NCBI RefSeq assembly: GCF_001703635.1
Contig: NZ_LQZT01000003.1
Location: 29,676 to 93,675 of the forward strand
Direction of reading: 5' to 3'
Length of the DNA stretch: 64,000 nt
Origin: Parahoeflea olei
GTDB taxonomy: Bacteria; Pseudomonadota; Alphaproteobacteria; Rhizobiales; Rhizobiaceae
Below are positions 34,867 through 45,978 of this stretch, piece after piece. Each line of letters begins with the position of its first letter. Positions within the stretch are counted from its first letter, which is position 1. Position numbers and translations under genes: made by a program. The notes beneath the pieces are model-generated. The model ran no database searches and was not told the DNA's origin. It saw only the letters and a list, made by a program, of their open reading frames with translations.

Positions 34867-36030
34867 ATGACCGCCGATATCGCCTCCCTGATCGGGCTCC
34901 GTCACTGGCTGCATGCCCACCCGGAAATCTCGCGCCACGAAACCGAAACCGCACGCCATCTCCGCGAATATCTCGATCGCACCGCGCGCCCCGATGAGGT
35001 CGTCGATCTCGACGGCGCGGGCTTTGCCGCCGTCTACAATGGCGCGCGACCGGGCCGGACGGTGATGCTGCGCTGCGAACTCGACGCGCTTCAGATCGAC
35101 GAAACCAACGCCCTTGCCTACCGCTCGACCCGTGACGGCGTCGGCCACAAATGCGGCCATGACGGGCATATGACGATCCTGGCAGGCGTGGCGCAGACAT
35201 TGACGACGCGGCCCGCGGCCGGCCGGGTGGTGCTGCTGTTCCAGCCCGACGAGGAAACCGGCTCGGGTGCCCGGCTCTGTCGCGCGCATCCCGGTTTCGC
35301 AAGGATCGCCCCGGATTACGTGTTCGCGCTCCACAACCTGCCGGGGTTTCCGCTGGGCCAGGTGATTTGCGGCCCGGGCAGCTTTTCCTCGCAGGTCAGG
35401 TATGCCGCCATTCACCTCGCCGGCAAGGAGGCCCACAGCGCCCAGCCCGAAACCGGCGCGAGCCCCGCCTTCGCGCTTTGCGAGCTGATGCACGCGGCGC
35501 GCGCCATCGAGGCCAAATATGACCGGCCCGAAGCCTATGCGCTCGCGGTCCCGGTGTTCTGCCAGATGGGCGTCCAGGCCTCCGGGGTCTGCCCGGCGCG
35601 GGGCGAGGCGCATTTCACCCTGCGCGCCGGCGACACCGCGGCCGTGGAAGCGATGTGGGCCGAACTCACCGGCGTCGCACGGGCGTTTGGCCTGCGTGAC
35701 GGGCTCGATGTGGATTTCGAGATTCGCGAAGAATTCGCGGCCACGGTCAACGGGTCCAGGGCCACGGCGATGATCGGGCAGGCCGCAACCCGGCTCGGCC
35801 TCGCCTACCGGGGGATCGAGCGTCCTTTCCGCTGGGGCGAGGATTTCGGGGAACTGACCGCGCATCATGAAGGCGCGATGTTCGGCCTCGGCGCGGGCCT
35901 CGACAGACCCGCGCTGCACAATCCGGACTACGACTTTCCGGACGAACTGATCGAAACCGGAATCGCACTCTTTGCCGAACTCGTCGCCCTGGCGCTTGCC
36001 GCGGAGCCGGCCGAAAAGCCGCACCCCTAA
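34867..36030 (+). CDS. M20-family amidohydrolase (hippurate hydrolase / IAA-amino acid hydrolase-like)
   Basis: The 387-residue protein has the M20D metal motifs: C96, H98 and H101 in GHKCGHDGHMT, E129/E130 in FQPDEETGSGA, and LHNLPGFPLG. The family cleaves N-acyl amino acids with a two-metal centre. The dimerisation lid domain lies around 175-290. The ATG at 34867 fits the family. It is monocistronic; the tRNA-Pro gene lies on the other strand downstream. Confidence 0.92.
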   Translation: MTADIASLIGLRHWLHAHPEISRHETETARHLREYLDRTARPDEVVDLDGAGFAAVYNGARPGRTVMLRCELDALQIDETNALAYRSTRDGVGHKCGHDGHMTILAGVAQTLTTRPAAGRVVLLFQPDEETGSGARLCRAHPGFARIAPDYVFALHNLPGFPLGQVICGPGSFSSQVRYAAIHLAGKEAHSAQPETGASPAFALCELMHAARAIEAKYDRPEAYALAVPVFCQMGVQASGVCPARGEAHFTLRAGDTAAVEAMWAELTGVARAFGLRDGLDVDFEIREEFAATVNGSRATAMIGQAATRLGLAYRGIERPFRWGEDFGELTAHHEGAMFGLGAGLDRPALHNPDYDFPDELIETGIALFAELVALALAAEPAEKPHP

Positions 36031-36111
36031 AGCCGAACGGCGTTGGCAGCGGCGCGCACGGTAAAACCCGCGCCCACGAGGTGCAGAAATCGTTCGTTTT
36101 CAGGGAATTGG

Positions 36112-36188
<77 letters not shown>

Positions 36189-36271
36189 ATGTCCAAGCTG
36201 TGCCCCGGATACACCGGAACGTCATGGGCCGCAACACCTAAACGTGGCCGCGGGTCGCAAGCGCTGGCGGC

Positions 36272-36748
36272 TCAGTCGAGGATGGCCCTGTGGCGAACCC
36301 GGTCGCCCACGGCGATGCCGAGGCGCGCGGCGGTGCCGGCATTGAGTTCGAGCACATAGCGCACCGGCCGCGGCGAGGCGACGATGTCTTCGGAAAAAGG
36401 CGTGGTGTCCGCGGCGATCCCGGCCACCCGCCCGTCCTCGCCGATGAACACCATGTCGAGCGGCAGCGGCGTGTTCTTCATCCACATCAGCACCTGCCGG
36501 GTCTGGTCGAAGCGGAACAGCATGCCGTGATCGGCCGCCATCTCGCGCCTGAACATCAGGCCCGTTGCGCGGGTGTCGGGGGTCAGCGCGAGTTCGACGG
36601 AAAACCTGACCGGTCCGCCGGCCGTGTCGATGACCAGCCTTTCGGCGTCCGTCGGCAGCACCTCCGCCCGCGCCGCCGGCGCAAGGCCCGCGCACAGAAG
36701 AAGCACCGCGGCAAACAGGACGGCGGCGAGAGACGGGAGCGCGCGCAT
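36272..36748 (-). CDS. DUF192 family protein, exported
   Basis: The 158-residue protein has a signal peptide (LFAAVLLLCAGLAPAARA, cleavage near 28). The DUF192 core shows the GLMFRREMAADHGMLF motif, WMKNTPLPLDMVFI and VLELNAG. These are small beta-barrel proteins with unknown function, some linked to heat stability or metal binding. It follows the cold-shock gene by 4 bases and precedes tRNA-Pro, so the three may form one transcript. Confidence 0.92.
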   Translation of the reverse strand: MRALPSLAAVLFAAVLLLCAGLAPAARAEVLPTDAERLVIDTAGGPVRFSVELALTPDTRATGLMFRREMAADHGMLFRFDQTRQVLMWMKNTPLPLDMVFIGEDGRVAGIAADTTPFSEDIVASPRPVRYVLELNAGTAARLGIAVGDRVRHRAILD

Positions 36749-36752
36749 CGGC

Positions 36753-37328
36753 TCAGTGGGAATTGGGAACGGGCGAATCGATGTCCGGATGGATTTCGGC
36801 CGCCATCAAGCCCTTGTCGCCATCGCCGTAGCGCACCAGCACCACCTGTCCGGGCCTCAGTTCGGCCAAGCCATAGCGCCGCAGCGTCTCCATGTGCACG
36901 AAGATGTCCTCGGTCCCCTCGCCCCGGGTCAGAAACCCGAATCCCTTGGTGCGGTTGAACCACTTGACGATGGCGCGCTCGAGCCCGCTGGTCGGCTTGA
37001 CCTGGACATGGGTGCGCACCGGCGGCAGCTGCGAGGGATGGACGGCGGTCGACGTGTCCATCGAAATGATGCGGAACGTCTGGTAGCCACGCTCGCGCTT
37101 CTGGATCTCGCAGACGATGCGGGTGCCTTCCAGAACGGTCTGATAGCCGTCGCGCCTGAGGCATGTCACATGCAGCAGGACGTCATCCATGCCATTGTCG
37201 GGGACGATGAAGCCAAAGCCCTTGGCGACGTCGAACCATTTGATGACACCGGTGATCTCGATCAGGTCGACCGCGTCACCATGCGCCCCCGCCAACGCCT
37301 CGTTCTTGTCAGAGGACCTTTCCCCCAT
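36753..37328 (-). CDS. Double cold-shock domain protein
   Basis: The 191-residue protein has two CSDs. The first shows [16 protein letters not shown] and [10 protein letters not shown], the second [15 protein letters not shown] and [13 protein letters not shown]. Each keeps the RNP-1-like KGFGFI and RNP-2-like VHM/VHV stretches, so both should bind single-stranded RNA or DNA. Ordinary CspA has only one domain. The ATG at 37328 is chosen. A DUF192 gene follows 4 bases later. Confidence 0.92.
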   Translation of the reverse strand: MGERSSDKNEALAGAHGDAVDLIEITGVIKWFDVAKGFGFIVPDNGMDDVLLHVTCLRRDGYQTVLEGTRIVCEIQKRERGYQTFRIISMDTSTAVHPSQLPPVRTHVQVKPTSGLERAIVKWFNRTKGFGFLTRGEGTEDIFVHMETLRRYGLAELRPGQVVLVRYGDGDKGLMAAEIHPDIDSPVPNSH

Positions 37329-37635
37329 CCGGATAGCTCTCCGATACGCGCCACATGGAATTCGACTGATTCTCGAATAAAACATTAACATTGTATTGCG
37401 CGCGCTGTGCAAGCCCCGCCGTAAAACTTGTTGCACCATCCACTTCTAATACAAGCGACGCACCTCAGACGGTGATGCGGACCCGCAGCCGTCGTCGAAA
37501 CGGCGCGCAATCCTTTGCGAAGCCGGGCATTGCCCTTACGGAAACCGCAAAATGAGCAGGCTTTGCACGGTGCCGGCATTGCCTCCGGGGGAAATCCGCC
37601 TATCGTTCCCCGGACGATGAACAAGAGGTAGGCTC
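37329..37635. other. Divergent intergenic region, cold-shock / glyoxalase
   Basis: These 307 bases hold the promoters of both genes. A GC-poor patch at 37370-37450 lies on the cold-shock side. The cold-shock 5' leader would be about 60-100 bases long; no specific structure was identified. Confidence 0.5.
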
Positions 37636-38076
37636 ATGCAGTATTTGCACACAATGGTCCGGGTGACGGATGTCGACGCTTCGCTCGATTTCTATTGCAA
37701 CAAGCTCGGACTGGAGGAAATCCGCCGGCACGAGAGCGAACAGGGACGCTTCACGCTGATCTTTCTGGCGGCGCCCGACGACAAGGAGCGCGCGCTCGCC
37801 GACAAGGCGCCGATGGTGGAGCTGACCTACAACTGGGACCCCGAGGAGTATCACGGCGGGCGCAATTTCGGCCACCTCGCTTATGCGGTCGACGATATCT
37901 ACGCGCTCTGCCAGCACCTGATGGACAACGGCGTGACCATCAACCGCCCGCCGCGCGACGGCCACATGGCCTTCGTACGCTCGCCGGACGGAATCTCGAT
38001 CGAGCTTCTGCAGAAGGGCGATCCGCTGGAGCCGGCGGAACCCTGGGCCTCGATGAAGAACACCGGGGCCTGGTAG
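37636..38076 (+). CDS. gloA: Glyoxalase I (lactoylglutathione lyase)
   Basis: The 146-residue glyoxalase has the four metal ligands in place: H5 in YLHTMVRV, E in VELTYN, H in FGHLAYAVDD and E in ISIELLQ. It isomerises the hemithioacetal of methylglyoxal and glutathione. The family motif LDFYCNKLGLEE and the NWDPEEY segment confirm the class. It is monocistronic. Confidence 0.95.
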   Translation: MQYLHTMVRVTDVDASLDFYCNKLGLEEIRRHESEQGRFTLIFLAAPDDKERALADKAPMVELTYNWDPEEYHGGRNFGHLAYAVDDIYALCQHLMDNGVTINRPPRDGHMAFVRSPDGISIELLQKGDPLEPAEPWASMKNTGAW

Positions 38077-38463
38077 GCTGAAGCCGCGGGCCGGCCACCT
38101 CGCGCCGGCCCGCCGACAACACCCGGGCACGAGCCCAGCACCAGCCCTCAGCAGCAGCCCTCAGCAGCAGCCAAGGGGACCGTTCGGCCCGCGCGCCGGA
38201 GTGCAAGGCCCCCTGACGCATTGTCGCGGTCGCGCGCAAGGCTCACGCAATCGACGGCTGCTACAAAGCCAAATATGTCATGGTTTTGCCGTATTTGAAC
38301 CGCATCGCAAGATCAGGATCCACACTCCCGTTTGTCCGGTCACGCTCGGATATGTGCGTTTACAACAGCATGACAAATGGGTACGCACCTTCTGAGGTCC
38401 ACGTACCTCTTATCGCATACACAGGGGCTCCATAGTTTGCTGACAGGCGGGAAATATTCGGTC
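38077..38463. other. Intergenic region, gloA to M15 peptidase
   Basis: These 387 bases contain a 13-base tandem duplication (CCCTCAGCAGCAG at 38145-38157 and 38158-38170) and, from about 38270, the presumed promoter region of the lipoprotein. No coding frame looks real. Confidence 0.5.
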
Positions 38464-39624
38464 ATGCGCCGCACGGACGGCCACATCTACTTGTTGGCCT
38501 CTGTTGCACTGGTTCTGACCGGATGCGTGTCTGCCGGCGATTCGTCGATCTATGCGACGAGCCCGGGCTTCGCCCCCTCCTCTTCCAGCTATGTCGACCT
38601 GTCGAGCGCAGACGAATCGGACGCGCTGATGATGGCGTCGCGGGCCGAAGACGCGACCCAGACCGCGACCATTCCCGAATCCGGCCAGGCGGCCGCGGAA
38701 CCCCAGCCGCAGCAGGCCCAGCCCGGATCGATGGTGATGGCCGAAACCTCGGTCGATGCGCTCAATCGCGGCATTACCCAGGCCCAGCCGGCGCAGCCGG
38801 CGACCAATCTTTACAGCGCTCCCGCCACTGCGCCGCAGGCACCCACCGAGAGCGCCGCCGCGGAACCTGAAATCACGCCGGACCCGGCCAATATCGCGCA
38901 GCGCATGGCCTCGGCCGAATTGCCGCCGGCGACCGCTGAGACGGAAGCCGCCGCCCAGGCTGCTGCCCCGACTGCTGCCCAGGCGCCGGTTCAGGAACTG
39001 GCGGTCGTCGCCCCGCCGAAGAAGCAATCGATTTTCGCGCGCCTGTTCGCGCCGCAACAGAAATCGGCCAAGGCCGCGCCCGCGGGCACCAAGCAGCGGG
39101 TGGTATCGCCCAAGGCTGAGCCGGTGGTGGTCGCCTCGGCTTCCGGTGGCGCCACCACGGAACTGCCGGGCGTGCGCATGTCGAACGTCTTCGATATCGG
39201 CTCCAGCGAGGGCGACGGCGAAGACGAGGGCCCGATCGAAGTCGCCTCGGCGGCAGGCCTCGCGCGACTCGCGCCCAACGGATTGCACCTGCAGACCGAA
39301 AAGGTCGAGGTTGGCTGCTTCAAACCGGAACTGGTGCGCGTTCTCAAGGGCATCGAACGGCATTACGGCCGGCCTCTGGTGGTGACCTCCGGCTACCGCA
39401 GCCCCAGGCACAACCGCAAGGTCGGCGGCGCCTCGGGCTCGCGCCACACCACCTGCGAAGCAGCCGACATCCAGATCGAAGGCGTTTCCAAGTGGCAGTT
39501 GGCGAAATATCTGCGCTCGATGCCCGACCGCGGCGGCGTCGGCACCTACTGCCACACCGAATCGGTGCATATCGACGTGGGCACCCCGCGCGACTGGAAC
39601 TGGCGCTGCCGCCGTCGCAAGTAA
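38464..39624 (+). CDS. Lipoprotein with M15A (D-Ala-D-Ala carboxypeptidase-like) peptidase domain
   Basis: The 386-residue protein has a lipobox LTGC with C21 and a long A/P/Q-rich linker (about 60-250), then the Peptidase_M15_3 domain: VVTSGYRSPRHNRKVGGASGSR, THTTCEAADIQIEG-like Zn site (histidine and aspartate in SRHTTCEAADI) and a late VHIDVG. It should cut peptidoglycan stems from the periplasmic face while anchored by lipid. ATG 38464 is supported by the lipobox. A tRNA gene follows. Confidence 0.9.
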   Translation: MRRTDGHIYLLASVALVLTGCVSAGDSSIYATSPGFAPSSSSYVDLSSADESDALMMASRAEDATQTATIPESGQAAAEPQPQQAQPGSMVMAETSVDALNRGITQAQPAQPATNLYSAPATAPQAPTESAAAEPEITPDPANIAQRMASAELPPATAETEAAAQAAAPTAAQAPVQELAVVAPPKKQSIFARLFAPQQKSAKAAPAGTKQRVVSPKAEPVVVASASGGATTELPGVRMSNVFDIGSSEGDGEDEGPIEVASAAGLARLAPNGLHLQTEKVEVGCFKPELVRVLKGIERHYGRPLVVTSGYRSPRHNRKVGGASGSRHTTCEAADIQIEGVSKWQLAKYLRSMPDRGGVGTYCHTESVHIDVGTPRDWNWRCRRRK

Positions 39625-39858
39625 CCCCGACTTGAGTCTGGCCTGACGGCCGGGCGCGCGTTGCGTCGACACCGGTTGCCGTCACCTCCCCCAATTTTGT
39701 TGAGCGAATGGCCCGATGCGCGGCAGTGGCGCAGTCGGTGGTTCCCGTTTTCATCGGCAAGATCATGCGTGCCGGGCGCTGTCACGCCCACGCGCCCCGC
39801 ACCGCTCCGCCTCTCTCAAAAAAAGTTCGATTTTTTTCGCCCAAATGCAATTAACCGC

Positions 39859-39887
39859 TTGCGGTCCGAAAACGGTCTGACTATAAG
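39859..39887 (+). promoter_or_regulatory. Promoter of tRNA-Glu
   Basis: TTGCGG (39859-39864), a 17-base spacer and TATAAG (39882-39887) place the start near 39894, ten bases before the tRNA. A symmetric A7/T7 element at 39818-39837 lies just upstream and may help as an UP-type sequence. Confidence 0.75.
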
Positions 39888-39903
39888 ACGCCCACCAGCG
39901 CAC

Positions 39904-39978
39904 GCGCCCTTCGTCTATCGGTTAGGACGCCAGATTTTCATTCTGGAAAGAGGGGTTCGACTCCCCTAGGGCGTGCCA
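39904..39978 (+). tRNA. tRNA-Glu (TTC)
   Basis: A 75-base cloverleaf with encoded CCA: acceptor GCGCCCT/AGGGCGT (first pair G-U), anticodon loop TTTTCAT with anticodon TTC, T-arm GGGGTTCGACTCCCC. Confidence 0.98.
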
Positions 39979-40174
39979 CTTTTCAAGCACTTGGCTTGAT
40001 TTCTTCACCTAAAATTCGAACATGATTTTCAGCGCAGCCCGGCCTGCGGCGGACATCGCACATGCGTAGCCGGCTCCGCAGTGGAGAGACGAATACGCGT
40101 GCCGGAACGGCGCCTGCAGGGGCCGGTGAAGGCTGTCCTGAGCGCGTTGGGACCGTCAGCTGAAAGAAGGTGGC

Positions 40175-41974
40175 CTAACGGGCCACGGCAGCGTCTACGA
40201 CGCGAATCTGGACGCGCCGCACGCCCTGCCAGTGATCGGCCGACAGCGTCCCTGCGACGTGGAACGACAGGCCGCGGCCATTGAGCAGCGCCGAGCCCAT
40301 TTCGGTGTCGGCGGCGCGGAAGGCAATGCCGTTCAGCCTGCCGCCATCGGCGCCCTGCAGCGTGAGCTTGATGTGATTCTGCCCCACCACGCGCGCATCG
40401 CTGAGCGTATGGGCGGGCACGGCGAACACCGGCTGCGGATGCCCCGCGCCATAGGGGCCGGCGCGCTCGATCATGTCGATGAGATCGAGTGTTGCACCGG
40501 AGGCCGAAACCGCGCCATCGATCTTCAAGCGGTGCGCTGCGGTCAGGCCGGCAACGGTCTCGGCGGCATTGTCCTCGAAATAGGCCCTGAGATCGCCCAG
40601 GCGCCGCTTGTCCACGGTGATGCCCGCTGCCATGGCATGCCCGCCTCCCTTGACCAGGAGGCCCGTTTCCACCGCCTTGCGCACCAGCCTGCCGATATCG
40701 AGGCCAGGCACCGAGCGGCCCGATCCCGTGCCCTTGCCCATGCCGTCAAACGCGATGGCAAAAGCGGGGCGGCGATAGCGCTCCTTCAGTCGCGAGGCGA
40801 GCAGGCCGACGACGCCGGGATGCCAGCCCTCGCGGGCGGTGACGATGACGGCAGGCCCCGCGCCGCTCGCCATCTCGGCTGCGGCCTCGGCGTCGGCTTC
40901 CTCCAGCATCGCCGCCTCGATCGCCTGGCGCTCGCGGTTCAATTCCTCGAGCCGTTCGGCAATCGCTCCGGCTTCCGCGGTGTCTTCGAGCGTCAGCAGC
41001 CGGCTGCCGAGCGCGGCATCGCCGATTCGTCCGCCGGCATTAATTCGCGGGCCGATCAGATAGCCCAGATGATAGGGCGAGATCGGGCCGTTGACGCCGA
41101 CCCGCTGGATCAGCGCGGCAAGGCCGGCATTGGCCATCGAGCGCGCCGCGAGCAGGCCCTTGACCACGAAGGCGCGGTTGAGCCCCTTGAGCGGCACCAC
41201 GTCGCAGACGGTGGCGAGCGCCACCAGGTCGAGGCAGGCAAGCAGGTCGAACTCCCCTGCCCGCCGGTCGCCGGAAGTGCGTAAAAGCCGCAGCACGCCG
41301 GCAAGCACCATGAACACCACGCCGCAGGCGCACAGATGGCCGAGGCCCGACAGGTCGTCCTCGCGGTTGGGATTGACCAGTGCGTGGCACACCGGCAGTT
41401 CGCTCGACACCTGGTGATGGTCGATCACCACCACATCGACGCCGCGCCGCGCTGCTTCCTCGAGCGATTGATGGCTGGTCGATCCACAATCGACGGTGAT
41501 GATCAGCCCGGCGCCGCGCTCGATCAATTCGCCGATGGCGGCGGGATTCGGGCCGTAGCCTTCGAAAATGCGGTCCGGGATGTAGATTTCCGATGGAAGT
41601 CCGAAATGGCGCAGGAAGCGCTGCATCAGCGCCGAGGAGGCCGCGCCGTCGACATCGTAGTCGCCGAACACCGCCACCCGTTCGCCGCGCTTGATGGCGG
41701 CGGCGATCCGCTCTGCCGCGCGGTCGCAATCGGTCAGCCGCGAAGGATCCGGCATCAGCGTCTTGATGGTGGGATCGAGGAAAGCCTTCGCATCGCCGAT
41801 CGCCACATCCCGGCCGGCGAGCACGCGGGCGATCACATCGGGCAATCCGGTGGTCTGGGCGATCGAAATCGCCTTGTTCTCGCCCGCGAGATCAAGCCGC
41901 GCCGTCCATTTCTGGCCGGAAAGCGATTGCTCGACACCGAGAAACGCCCGCTCGGATGCGCTGCTGCCTGTCAT
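40175..41974 (-). CDS. recJ: Single-stranded-DNA-specific exonuclease RecJ
   Basis: The 599-residue DHH phosphoesterase has motif I FGDYDVDG (D105/D107/D109), the DHH triad at 185-187 (VVVIDHHQV), and the C-terminal DHHA1 region with GGGHAMAAG. RecJ degrades single-stranded DNA 5' to 3' in recombination and repair. It follows glpX with a 142-base gap and is the last gene of the minus-strand run from the aminotransferase. Confidence 0.97.
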   Translation of the reverse strand: MTGSSASERAFLGVEQSLSGQKWTARLDLAGENKAISIAQTTGLPDVIARVLAGRDVAIGDAKAFLDPTIKTLMPDPSRLTDCDRAAERIAAAIKRGERVAVFGDYDVDGAASSALMQRFLRHFGLPSEIYIPDRIFEGYGPNPAAIGELIERGAGLIITVDCGSTSHQSLEEAARRGVDVVVIDHHQVSSELPVCHALVNPNREDDLSGLGHLCACGVVFMVLAGVLRLLRTSGDRRAGEFDLLACLDLVALATVCDVVPLKGLNRAFVVKGLLAARSMANAGLAALIQRVGVNGPISPYHLGYLIGPRINAGGRIGDAALGSRLLTLEDTAEAGAIAERLEELNRERQAIEAAMLEEADAEAAAEMASGAGPAVIVTAREGWHPGVVGLLASRLKERYRRPAFAIAFDGMGKGTGSGRSVPGLDIGRLVRKAVETGLLVKGGGHAMAAGITVDKRRLGDLRAYFEDNAAETVAGLTAAHRLKIDGAVSASGATLDLIDMIERAGPYGAGHPQPVFAVPAHTLSDARVVGQNHIKLTLQGADGGRLNGIAFRAADTEMGSALLNGRGLSFHVAGTLSADHWQGVRRVQIRVVDAAVAR

Positions 41975-42044
41975 CGGCTGTCACCTGTGCTTGCCCGCCT
42001 TGCCACCATGACCGCGCCGCAGACATTGCTCATAGACCAAAGCA

Positions 42045-42072
42045 GCGCGGCCCGCAAAATGCAGGGCCGCGC
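42045..42072 (-). terminator. Hairpin after glpX
   Basis: A perfect 9-bp inverted repeat (42045-42053 with 42064-42072) lies 45 bases past the glpX stop and before recJ. No T-run follows on the minus strand. It may be a weak terminator or 3' protection. Confidence 0.45.
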
Positions 42073-42116
42073 AACAGGTCATTTCCGGATCCGGGTGGCG
42101 CCGCCGGCGCCATCGC

Positions 42117-43103
42117 TCAGTCGAACTTTTCGAGGTCCTGGTGGCGGGCCTTGATTTCGCGCACGGTGCGCGACGACGAACGCATGACGATGGTGTGGGT
42201 GATGATCGCGTCGGGGGCGAAGCGGACGCCTTGCAGCAGATTGCCGTCGGTCACGCCGGTGGCGGCGAACAGCACATCGCCGCTCGCCATTTCTTCCATG
42301 GAATAGACCCGGTGCGGATCGGTGATCCCCATCTTGGCGGCGCGCGCCAGCTTGTCCTCGGTATTGAGTTCGAGCCGGCCCTGCATCTGGCCGCCGATGC
42401 AGCGCAAGGCGGCGGCGGCAAGCACGCCCTCGGGCGCCCCGCCAATGCCCATATAGATGTCGATGCCGGTCTGTTCCGGATCGGTGGTATGGATGATGCC
42501 GGCCACGTCGCCATCGCCGATCAGCCGGATCGCCGCGCCCGTGTCGCGCACCTCCTCGATCAGCCGCGCATGACGCGGACGGTCGAGAATGCAGGCCGTG
42601 ACCTGGCTCACGTCCACGCCCTTCGCGCGCGCCACGGCATGCAGGTTCTCGGTCGGCGTCGCGTCGAGCGAGACGGTATTGGGCGGATAGCCGGGGCCGA
42701 TCGCGATCTTTTCCATATAGACGTCGGCGGCGTAGAGCAGGCTGCCCTTTTCGGCGATGGCGATCACGGCCAGCGAATTGGGCAGGTTCTTGGCGCAGAT
42801 GGTGGTGCCCTCGAGCGGATCGAGCGCGATGTCGACCTTGGCGCCGTCGCGGGTTCCGACTTCCTCGCCGATATAGAGCATCGGCGCTTCGTCGCGCTCG
42901 CCCTCGCCGATCACCACCACGCCGTCGATCGGCAGGCGGTTGAGCTCCGAGCGCATCGCATCGACGGCAGCCTGGTCGGCCGCCTTTTCGTCTCCACGGC
43001 CGCGCAGCCGGGCAGCGGCCACGGCCGCGCGTTCTGTGACCCGGGCAATCTCGAGTGTCAGAATGCGGTCGAGACCGCTCGTCTCTGTCGGTGTATCAGC
43101 CAT
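42117..43103 (-). CDS. glpX: Class II fructose-1,6-bisphosphatase
   Basis: The 328-residue GlpX has the lithium-sensitive phosphatase motifs: VVIGEGERDEAPML, the metal site IALDPLEGTT, and IGIGGAPEGV-like (MGIGGAPEGVLAA). It dephosphorylates fructose-1,6-bisphosphate in gluconeogenesis. It lies 154 bases after hom on the same strand. Confidence 0.97.
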   Translation of the reverse strand: MADTPTETSGLDRILTLEIARVTERAAVAAARLRGRGDEKAADQAAVDAMRSELNRLPIDGVVVIGEGERDEAPMLYIGEEVGTRDGAKVDIALDPLEGTTICAKNLPNSLAVIAIAEKGSLLYAADVYMEKIAIGPGYPPNTVSLDATPTENLHAVARAKGVDVSQVTACILDRPRHARLIEEVRDTGAAIRLIGDGDVAGIIHTTDPEQTGIDIYMGIGGAPEGVLAAAALRCIGGQMQGRLELNTEDKLARAAKMGITDPHRVYSMEEMASGDVLFAATGVTDGNLLQGVRFAPDAIITHTIVMRSSSRTVREIKARHQDLEKFD

Positions 43104-43257
43104 GATGCGGGTTCCTCAGCGTGTCATTCCGGCAGGTCTTACAGCCAGAAAACACTCCAAGGCAATCCGCGCGGGGCATTTAAACCCGCTGTTTTTTCAA
43201 GATATTGGCTTGTTCCAAGCCTAAATCGATTAGACGCAGCCCGGCCACCGCCAGCGC

Positions 43258-44580
<1,323 letters not shown>

Positions 44581-44680
44581 GTTTGCTATCCATTTTGCCT
44601 GGTCAGTGTCCGAATGCCTCCGCGCGGGCCGCGCGGAACGAAGATGGTGAGGGGCGGTTTACCGGCAGCACCCTAAGGGG

Positions 44681-45898
44681 TCAACGCCGGGCCGACAGGG
44701 ACACCACATTGTCGCCGCCGTCCTTGGCGCTCGACAGGAACCGCTTGATGTTGCGCGCGGCCTGCCGGATCCGGTGCTCGTTTTCGACGAGCGCGATGCG
44801 CACATGCTGGTCACCGTGCTCGCCGAAGCCCACGCCCGGCGCGACGGCGACATCGGCCTTCTCGACGAGGAGCTTGGAGAATTCGAGCGAGCCGAGCGCC
44901 CTGAACGGCTCGGGAATCGGCGCCCAGGCGAACATGGTTGCCGGCGGCGGCGGCACCTGCCACCCGGCCTTGGCGAAACTATCGACCAGCACGTCGCGAC
45001 GGCGCTTGTAGACCGAACGCACTTCGGCGATGTCGGTCCCGTCGCCGTTGAGCGCCGCGGTGGCGGCCACCTGGATCGGCGTGAAGGCGCCGTAGTCGAG
45101 ATAGGATTTCACCCGCGTCAGCGCCGCAACCAGCCGCTCGTTGCCGACGGCGAAGCCCATGCGCCATCCGGGCATGGAGAACGTCTTCGACATCGAGGTG
45201 AACTCGACGCAGATGTCGATCGCGCCGGGAACCTGCAGGACCGAAGGCGGCGGGGTTTCGTCGAAATAGATCTCGGAATAGGCGAGATCCGACAGCACGA
45301 TGATGTCGTGGGCCTTGGCGAAGGCGACCACGTCCTTGTAGAAATCGAGCGTGGCGACATAGCTCGTGGGATTGGACGGGTAGTTGAGGATCAGCGCCAG
45401 CGGCTTGGGGATCGAGTGGCGCACCGCGCGTTCGAGCGCGACGAAGAAACTGTCGTCGGGCACGACGTCGAGCGAGCGGATCACGCCGCCCGACATGATG
45501 AAGCCGAAGGCGTGGATCGGATAGGTCGGGTTCGGGCACAGGATCACGTCGCCGGGCGCGGTGATCGCCTGGGCCATGTTGGCGAAGCCCTCCTTGGAGC
45601 CGAGCGTGGCAACGATCTGGGTATCGGGATTGAGCTTGACGCCGAAGCGGCGCTGGTAATAGGCGGCCTGGGCGCGCCTCAAGCCCGGAATGCCGCGCGA
45701 TGTCGAGTACCGGTGGGTGCGCGGGTCGCGAACCGCCTCGCACAGCTTGTCGACGATTGCCGGCGGCGTGGGAAGATCGGGGTTTCCCATGCCGAGGTCG
45801 ATGATATCCGCGCCGCCGGCCCGGGCCGAGGCCTTCAACCGGTTGACCTGTTCAAAAACATAGGGCGGAAGCCGCCGGACCTTGTGAAATTCTTCCAT
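44681..45898 (-). CDS. Class I/II PLP aminotransferase (alanine/aspartate type; AatC / LL-DAP-aminotransferase-like)
   Basis: The 405-residue fold-type I aminotransferase has IDLGMGNPDLPTP, YSTSRGIPGLRRA, the PYNP-like NYPSNPTSY, the PLP lysine in FTSMSKTFSMPGWRMGF, and the arginine in HVRIALVENE. Annotation pipelines often call this group LL-diaminopimelate aminotransferase; in rhizobia it is AatC-like, making amino acids from 2-oxo acids. The ATG at 45898 (MEEFHKVRRLPPY) is the family start. hom and glpX follow. Confidence 0.9.
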   Translation of the reverse strand: MEEFHKVRRLPPYVFEQVNRLKASARAGGADIIDLGMGNPDLPTPPAIVDKLCEAVRDPRTHRYSTSRGIPGLRRAQAAYYQRRFGVKLNPDTQIVATLGSKEGFANMAQAITAPGDVILCPNPTYPIHAFGFIMSGGVIRSLDVVPDDSFFVALERAVRHSIPKPLALILNYPSNPTSYVATLDFYKDVVAFAKAHDIIVLSDLAYSEIYFDETPPPSVLQVPGAIDICVEFTSMSKTFSMPGWRMGFAVGNERLVAALTRVKSYLDYGAFTPIQVAATAALNGDGTDIAEVRSVYKRRRDVLVDSFAKAGWQVPPPPATMFAWAPIPEPFRALGSLEFSKLLVEKADVAVAPGVGFGEHGDQHVRIALVENEHRIRQAARNIKRFLSSAKDGGDNVVSLSARR

Positions 45899-45978
45899 GG
45901 GAGTCCCCATACGTGTGGGCTGAATGCGGGTGCCTGAGCGATGACGGGTGTGCGTCCAAACAGGCGTGAACGCAAGAG

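Noticed and set aside
38145..38170. 13-bp tandem duplication
   Set aside because: Only two copies of a CAG-rich sequence in a GC-rich gap; most likely slippage.
39818..39837. A7-GTTCGA-T7 palindrome as bidirectional terminator
   Set aside because: No GC stem; more likely an A/T-tract element upstream of the tRNA-Glu promoter.
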